DNA from: Janthinobacterium sp.
GTDB taxonomy: Bacteria > Pseudomonadota > Gammaproteobacteria > Burkholderiales > Burkholderiaceae_D
Length of the DNA: 64,000 bases
NCBI RefSeq assembly: GCF_009923995.1
Contig: NZ_RFSK01000003.1
Coordinates: 1 to 64,000 of the forward strand
Reading direction: 5' to 3'
The stretch's first letter is position 1. The number at the start of each line of letters is the position of its first letter. Positions 62,101 to 64,000 of this stretch are shown in pieces. Under the pieces are notes generated by a model. The model saw nothing but the letters and a program-made list of their open reading frames with translations, was not told where the DNA came from and did not search any database. The translations under genes and the position numbers were made by a program.

Positions 62101-62260
62101 GCGCCACGCGATGGGGCTGGTGATTTTCACGGGTTTGTCCATCGGCACCCTGTTTACCCTGTTCGTCGTGCCGGCCATGTACCTGTTCCTTGCCGCCGAT
62201 CACCAGGCCCTGCGTGCCGGCGCGGCGGACAGCGCGACGGAGGAAGTGCTGGCGCACTGA
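59192..62260 (+). CDS. RND efflux permease (system 2, MdtC/MexI-like)
   Basis: 1022 residues. The twelve-helix RND fold is complete: NFTDIFIRRPVLAMVVSLLLVVLGL at the start, helix 4 GLVVDDAIIVVENVDRH with the proton-relay aspartates, helix 10 GLISKHGILIVEVANQ and helices 11-12 RLRPILMTTAAMVFGVLPLV. This length and the ISKHGILIVE form fit the MexI/MdtC-like branch. It ends normally, unlike the system 1 permease. It is the last gene of the channel-adaptor-pump operon. Confidence 0.94.
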   Translation: MNFTDIFIRRPVLAMVVSLLLVVLGLRSLFSLPINQYPKTQNAVVTISTTYYGADAQTVAGFITQPLESAIAQAQGIDYLSSSSSSGVSTITATLRLNYDANRALTEINTQVSSVRNQLPAQAQAPVLTVQTGQTTDAMYLGFYSKTLPTNNVTDYLSRVVKPKLDSISGVQTAELLGARLFALRAWLDADKMAAFGVTAADVSTALGNNNYLAALGSSKGQMVTIPLTAGTDLHSVDEFRQLVVKRSGDSIVRLQDLATVVLGSENYDFNVAFSGVRSVFIGIKVAPEANILDVAQRVRAAFPDIRSQLPAGLTGEIVYDSTFFINTSIREVIKTLVEALLIVTIVIFLFLGSLRAVIVPVIAMPLSLVGTFAVMLALGYSINLLTLLAIVLAIGLVVDDAIIVVENVDRHMKLGQPPLQASLLAARELGSPILAMTVVLIAVYVPIGFQGGLTGALFTEFAFTLAGAVAVSGIVALSLSPMMCSRFFRPEQDSGRFVQAIDRVFGKVHERYRRILHSLLDTWLVLVVMAALLMLVLGLMFRMAQSELAPEEDQGVVLSQVVGDPTATSDQMQTYAEQIYQVARGMPEYSQMFQITGVPTVNSGFGGMLMTPWNARTRSAQQVQQDLQAGWNRIAGARVAAFQFPALPGSSGLPVQFVITTTEPFENLNTVAQQVLDKARASGKFYFIDTDLKIDKPQATVVVDRDNVAALGMTQQDVGAALGAALGGGYVNYFSIAGRSYKVIPQVLQVDRLNPSAVLDFHIRTPDGAMLPASTVAHIRYDVVPESINRFQQLNSATLSGVSGASQGEVLAFMRQAVAEAAPSGYTVDYAGQSRQFVQESGGFVVTMLFAVVIVFLALAAQFESFRDPVVILVSVPLALFGATMFIFLGFASINIYTEVGLVTLMGLISKHGILIVEVANQLQKAGRSKREAVEEAATVRLRPILMTTAAMVFGVLPLVIASGAGAAGRHAMGLVIFTGLSIGTLFTLFVVPAMYLFLAADHQALRAGAADSATEEVLAH

Positions 62261-62370
62261 TCGCCGGCCGCCGCCGCGCGGGCGTCGCCGCGTGGAAGAC
62301 GCCTCGTGCCTGAGGCATGCTCGGGACGCGGCCGAGACATGGCAGCGCCGTGGTGCGCGCGGGCGGAACG

Positions 62371-62490
62371 GTGAGGGTGAAGTGAGGTAGGTAAGGTAGG
62401 TGAGGTGAGGTGAGGTGAGGTGAGGGTGAACTAAAGTGAGGTGAGGGGGGAATGAAGTGAAGTGAAGTGAAGTGAAGTGAAATGAAGTGG
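62371..62490. repeat. Pentanucleotide microsatellite tract
   Basis: Runs of (GGTGA)n near 62395-62427 and (AGTGA)n near 62455-62487 form an almost pure 5-base periodic tract of about 120 bp with strong purine strand bias, in the 387-bp space after the RND operon. Beyond it (62551-62578) is a CGGAAAGCC/GGCTTTCCG hairpin without a T-run; no other feature is seen there. Confidence 0.9.
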
Positions 62491-62647
62491 GATGCGGGAG
62501 GTGCGGGCAGATGCGAAGGCCGGGCGCGCGGGCGCTGCGGCTGGGTACAGCGGAAAGCCTCCGCGGGAAGGCTTTCCGTGGTCGATGCCTTGCAGGCCTT
62601 CCGCCATGGCGGCGGGCCGCTGCAGGGGCGCTGCTTCAGCGGCAGTG

Positions 62648-63001
62648 TCAGCTGCTGCGGGGCGGCGGCGTGGTGGTGCCGGTGCCGGTACCTGGCGTGG
62701 TGCTGCTGGCGGGCGGCACGGCGGGGGGCGTGGTCGTGCCGTCGGGATTGGTGGTGCTGCCCGGTACGGTGCCCGATGGCGTGGCGGGCGGGGTACTGTC
62801 GGGTGTCATGCCGCCGCCCGTGCCCGAGGTGCCGGAAGTGCCGCTGGTGCCGGGCGTCGTGGCCGGCGTGGCATCGGGCGTGGCGGCAGGGGTGGCCGGC
62901 GCGGTACTGGTGTCATTGTGCTTGTTGCAGCCGCCCAGCAGCGCGCACACGATGGCGCTGCCGAGGACAAGCCTGCTGGTGTTCAGGAATGGGGCCGTCA
63001 T
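62648..63001 (-). CDS. Small Thr/Pro/Gly-rich lipoprotein of unknown function
   Basis: 117 residues from the ATG at 63001, with AGAAAGGA upstream. The signal peptide ends in a lipobox (CALLGGC). The mature ~95 residues are low complexity, built of Thr, Pro, Ser, Gly and Ala (TPGTSGTSGTSGTGGG). It is a lipid-anchored, probably unstructured surface or periplasmic tail. Its function cannot be deduced. The repeat content suggests length variation between strains. Confidence 0.7.
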   Translation of the reverse strand: MTAPFLNTSRLVLGSAIVCALLGGCNKHNDTSTAPATPAATPDATPATTPGTSGTSGTSGTGGGMTPDSTPPATPSGTVPGSTTNPDGTTTPPAVPPASSTTPGTGTGTTTPPPRSS

Positions 63002-63502
63002 GATGGATCCTTTCTCGTTGGAAAGCTGTCGTGAAAGTTCGGATGAGAGTCCGGGCATCGCCGGGCCGCCCGCCCGGATGGCATGACGGGCAGCCGTAGC
63101 AATGCTGGCATCGCTTGCAAAAATTAGAGTAGGCAGGCGCGCGCAGGTTCACCGGATTTACAAATCAGCAGAGGAGGATGAGGGGAGCGACCATCCCCTT
63201 TGACCTGGCGCAAGCGCACCCCGCGAACGACAAGCGCCGCCGGGGAAAGCGCCCGGACGACACGCCATGCCCATCGCGGAATGCCTCCGCTGGCTGCCCC
63301 GTCCGCGTCCGCTCCGACGGCGCTGCCTGGCGACCAGGTTTTCCTCGGGGAGGGCGTCAGCTAGGCGTGGCGGCCCGGCCTACACCGGCCAGGTGTGGCG
63401 CGGCCTGGCCCGGCCTGGCGCGGCGCGGCCCGGTATGGCCACACCACGCCTGGCGTGGCGAGGCGAGGCGCAGGCCGGCACGCGGCCAGGCTGCCAGCGG
63501 GG
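63002..63502. other. 500-bp GC-rich region without a supported gene
   Basis: No convincing gene is seen. Its right half (about 63365-63500) is a low-complexity stretch of GGCCTGGC and GGCGCGGC-like units, rich in short palindromes. Frames that stay open here have simple Arg/Pro/Ala/Gly composition and are treated as artefacts. Confidence 0.6.
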
Positions 63503-64000
63503 CTAGGACTTGGGCGCGGCCGGCATGTCGGGCTGGGCGGTGACGGGCGTGCCGGCCGCTTCCAGCGGCGCAACGAAGTTGCACAGGTCCAGCTGCAGCT
63601 TGCCCTGCCTGCCCAGGGCCGGGTTGAAGGCGTACGAGGTGATGCCGCAGTTGGGCACGTCGGCGGCCCGGTCGATGGCGAGGATGGCTTGCTCGTCGCA
63701 GCGCTCCAGCAGGTAGCGGAAGCAGTTGACGATGACCTGGTGGCCGACGACCAGCACCCGTTCTCCCCGGTATTCGCGCGTGATGGTGTCGAGCACGCTG
63801 CGTAGGCGCAGGATGACGTCGCACCAGCTTTCGCCACCGGGCGGGCGAAAATAGAACTTGCCCACGTGCTGGCGCTGTTCGTACAGTTCCGGGTATTTGC
63901 TGGCGATGCCATGCACGGTCAGGCGGTCGAGGATGCCGAATTCCTTTTCGCGCAGGCGCTCGTCGGCCACGACGGCGGTCAGGCTGTCCCCGTCCAGCCG
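63503..64000 (-). CDS. Histidine phosphatase (phosphoglycerate mutase-like) family protein, N-terminus outside window
   Basis: At least 165 residues of the C-terminal part; the start and the RHG motif lie beyond the right edge. The visible frame continues to base 64000. VVADERLREKEFGILD, FYFRPPGGESWCDVILRLRSVL and the second catalytic histidine in VLVVGHQVIVNCFRYLL are clear. The family removes or moves phosphates by a phospho-histidine; the substrate is unknown. The last ~30 residues form a Pro/Ala-rich tail. Confidence 0.88.
   Translation of the reverse strand, partial: RLDGDSLTAVVADERLREKEFGILDRLTVHGIASKYPELYEQRQHVGKFYFRPPGGESWCDVILRLRSVLDTITREYRGERVLVVGHQVIVNCFRYLLERCDEQAILAIDRAADVPNCGITSYAFNPALGRQGKLQLDLCNFVAPLEAAGTPVTAQPDMPAAPKS

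Noticed and set aside
62487-63086. Plus-strand frames over the lipoprotein gene
   Set aside because: Low-complexity Gly/Val/Arg/Ala products. The minus-strand frame has a ribosome site, a signal peptide and a lipobox.
63178-63543. Plus-strand 121-codon frame
   Set aside because: It runs through GC-rich simple sequence and into the end of the phosphatase gene, with no start signal.

Overview
The window is about 64 kb of GC-rich chromosome from a betaproteobacterium, most likely Janthinobacterium or a close relative in Oxalobacteraceae. That placement is an inference from gene content, codon use and protein similarity to remembered family members; no database was searched. The left edge is the 3' end of an rRNA operon (5S rRNA and its terminator). 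No tRNA, CRISPR array, insertion sequence, integrase or phage gene was recognised.

Layout. 0.2-5 kb: an LRR-protein kinase, a nitronate monooxygenase-like protein, YajQ, MurB and PpnP. 5-13.7 kb: a complete Wsp surface-sensing chemosensory operon (wspABCDEFR, minus strand) ending in the diguanylate cyclase WspR. 13.9-16.1 kb: argF and argG. 16.4-19.2 kb: a large TPR-GAF histidine kinase. 20-23.3 kb: rsgA, phhB and an M48 protease, divergent from orn. 23.5-26 kb: a small unknown gene coupled to a LysR regulator, divergent from an EamA exporter. 26.1-30.1 kb: a Fur-type promoter driving hemin genes hmuSTUV. 30.1-35.6 kb: a LysR-linked EmrAB/NodT-type drug efflux operon. 35.7-41.3 kb: a SEC-C protein, SrkA kinase, an 814-residue coiled-coil protein and an outer-membrane barrel. 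41.5-51 kb: a Ter (tellurium/stress) cluster joining TerD, TerA, a TerC-like DUF475 protein and AIM24 to an overlapping set of enzymes (ATP-grasp, two phosphoribosyltransferase-like proteins, HAD phosphatase, HpcH/HpaI lyase). 51.2-62.3 kb: a PAP2-like protein and two consecutive RND efflux systems. 62.3-64 kb: low-complexity DNA, a Thr/Pro-rich lipoprotein and a truncated histidine phosphatase.

How the genes fit together. Three cyclic-di-GMP-linked functions lie within 20 kb: synthesis (Wsp/WspR), possible binding (YajQ) and final breakdown of pGpG (Orn). Heme uptake, three efflux systems and the Ter module make this a stress and envelope-defence region interleaved with housekeeping genes.

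The least explained structure is a dispersed 118-bp element present three times (23334-23451, 24931-25048, 48298-48415). Its ends pair with each other, and the pairing is kept by compensatory changes between copies. Deviations that would be C-A mismatches on one strand are G-U pairs on the other, which points to selection on a folded RNA or hairpin. One copy lies inside the Ter cluster. The Ter cluster itself is the best candidate for a little-characterised biochemical system; its general architecture is known from comparative genomics but its product is not.
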